From Actinomycetes bacterium (lineage in GTDB: Bacteria > Actinomycetota > Acidimicrobiia > Acidimicrobiales > Microtrichaceae), in assembly GCA_023423475.1 (NCBI GenBank), contig JAFAFN010000046.1, positions 1-9,787 on the forward strand: 9,787 bases of DNA, written 5' to 3'. Below the pieces are notes generated by a model that saw only the letters and a program-made list of their open reading frames with translations, did no database searches and was not told the origin of the DNA. Position 1 is the stretch's first letter; each line of letters begins with the position of its first letter. Made by a program: the position numbers and the translations under genes. Shown piece after piece: positions 7,912-9,787 of this stretch.

Positions 7912-8904
7912 ATGCCGGGAGCACAGGAGCGAGTTCTCCGCCGACAGATCGCCAACGTCAAGAACACGAAGAAGATCACCCGCGCCATGGAGCTGATCGC
8001 CGCGACCCGCGTGGTCAAGGCCCAGACGGCGGCCAACGAGGCTCGTCCCTACTCCGAGCGCATCACCCAGGTGATCCAGGATCTCTCCGCCGCAGGGGCA
8101 GAGGTCGACCACCCGCTGCTGCGTCCGGTCGACGACGTCAAGAAGGTCGGCGTCGTGGTGCTCGCTGCGGACCGCGGTCTCGCCGGTGCCTACAACACGA
8201 CGGTCATCCGGGCCGCCGAACGTGAGGTCCAGGCCGCACGGGCAGAGGGCAAGGAGTTCGCCCTCGTCACCGTCGGCCGCAAGGCCGAGGGCTACTTCAA
8301 GTTCAGGAACTACCCGATCGACGCCGTCTACACCGGCTTCACCGATCGTCCGACCTACGATGAAGCCGTGGCGATCGCGGCCCGCGTCACCGACCTGTTC
8401 GTCAACGGCGGCTGCGACCGGATCGACCTCGTCTACACGCGGTTCATCTCGCTCGGCAGCCAGGAAGCCGTCGTGCGCCGGTTCCTCCCGCTCGAGGACA
8501 CCGCCACGATCGCCGAGGGTGGCGAGGCCGGAGCGACCGCCGGCTTCGAGTTCGAGCCCTCCGCCAACGCCGTGCTCGAGTCCCTTCTGCCCCGCTACGT
8601 CGAGTCCCGGCTCTACGCCGCACTGCTCGAGGCCGCTGCGTCCGAGCTCGCCTCGCGCCAGCGTGCGATGAAGTCCGCGACGGACAACGCGCAGGAGCTC
8701 ATCGTCAAGTACACCCGCAAGATGAACCAGGTCCGCCAGGAGGCGATCACCACCGAGATCATGGAGATCATCAGTGGTGCCGAGGCGCTCGCCGCCGACA
8801 AGTCCGAGCCCGAGGACCTGCTCCTCGACCACCTCGACTCCGATCCGTTCCCGCCGCTGGGGAGCAGGATTCCCGCTCACACCCGACCCGACGACGTCAT
8901 CTGA
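7912..8904 (+). CDS. atpG: F1Fo ATP synthase subunit gamma with a C-terminal extension
   Basis: This 330-residue protein forms the central rotor shaft that transmits c-ring rotation to the catalytic sites. The N-terminal helix has the family pattern RRQIANVKNTKKITRAMELIAA (10-31). A Rossmann-like middle follows (VGVVVLAADRGLAGAYN, 79-95). The C-terminal helix carries the conserved RYVESRLY (228-235), RAMKSATDNA (251-260) and ends at EIISGAEAL (285-293), where most bacterial gammas stop. Here 37 more residues follow: acidic, then Pro-rich (DPFPPLGSRIP), ending DDVI. I checked the alternative frames around this point and saw no early stop that would suggest a simple frameshift, and the G/C-rich third positions continue, so the tail looks genuinely coded. 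The start follows AGGGAG by 5 nt. Confidence 0.96.
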   Translation: MPGAQERVLRRQIANVKNTKKITRAMELIAATRVVKAQTAANEARPYSERITQVIQDLSAAGAEVDHPLLRPVDDVKKVGVVVLAADRGLAGAYNTTVIRAAEREVQAARAEGKEFALVTVGRKAEGYFKFRNYPIDAVYTGFTDRPTYDEAVAIAARVTDLFVNGGCDRIDLVYTRFISLGSQEAVVRRFLPLEDTATIAEGGEAGATAGFEFEPSANAVLESLLPRYVESRLYAALLEAAASELASRQRAMKSATDNAQELIVKYTRKMNQVRQEAITTEIMEIISGAEALAADKSEPEDLLLDHLDSDPFPPLGSRIPAHTRPDDVI

Positions 8905-8932
8905 CGCCGCTTCGTCCCACACACCTTCGTAG

Positions 8933-9787
<855 letters not shown>

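Overview
The window is one uninterrupted forward-strand block of genes from a high-GC bacterium. Strong G/C preference at third codon positions, 4-nt stop/start overlaps, an alpha subunit with a mycobacterial-like C-terminal tail and the paired AtpZ/AtpI proteins all suggest an actinobacterium. An Acidimicrobiia-type lineage would fit, but this is inference: there is no rRNA or other marker gene here to settle it.

Region 1 (1-2078) is the end of an ABC transporter operon of the branched-chain amino acid (HAAT/Liv) type. It holds the last 22 codons of an upstream gene, probably the permease, then livG-like and livF-like ATPases, then a small two-helix membrane protein of unknown function. All junctions here are, or can be read as, 4-nt GTGA/ATGA overlaps, so the proteins are probably translationally coupled.

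Region 2 (2079-2248) is the inter-operon gap. It carries a candidate promoter (TTGCAG-17 nt-TACATT), a 7-bp inverted repeat overlapping the -35 element, and a perfect 14-bp palindrome.

Region 3 (2249-9787) is the F1Fo ATP synthase operon: atpZ, atpI, atpB (a), atpE (c), two atpF genes (b'-like, then b-like), atpH (delta), atpA (alpha), atpG (gamma) and the first 270 codons of atpD (beta). The rest of atpD, and presumably atpC (epsilon), lie beyond the window. AtpZ/AtpI probably assist assembly. Subunits a and c form the proton path (Arg200 in a, Glu81 in c). b'/b plus delta form the peripheral stalk, alpha/beta the catalytic head and gamma the rotor. The c subunit lacks the sodium-type ligands, so H+ coupling is expected.

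The window is mostly textbook energy metabolism and I see no new defence or mobile system. The less ordinary points are these. (i) The two-b stalk has its second b gene and delta in the same frame, separated by one UGA and a stem-loop, an unfused counterpart of the mycobacterial b-delta protein. (ii) Short GC-rich stem-loops sit at nearly every intergenic junction, two of them almost identical in sequence. (iii) Gamma has a 37-residue C-terminal tail and alpha a C-terminal tail. (iv) atpA and atpD share an identical 13-nt ribosome-binding region. No stretch longer than about 170 bases lacks a gene.
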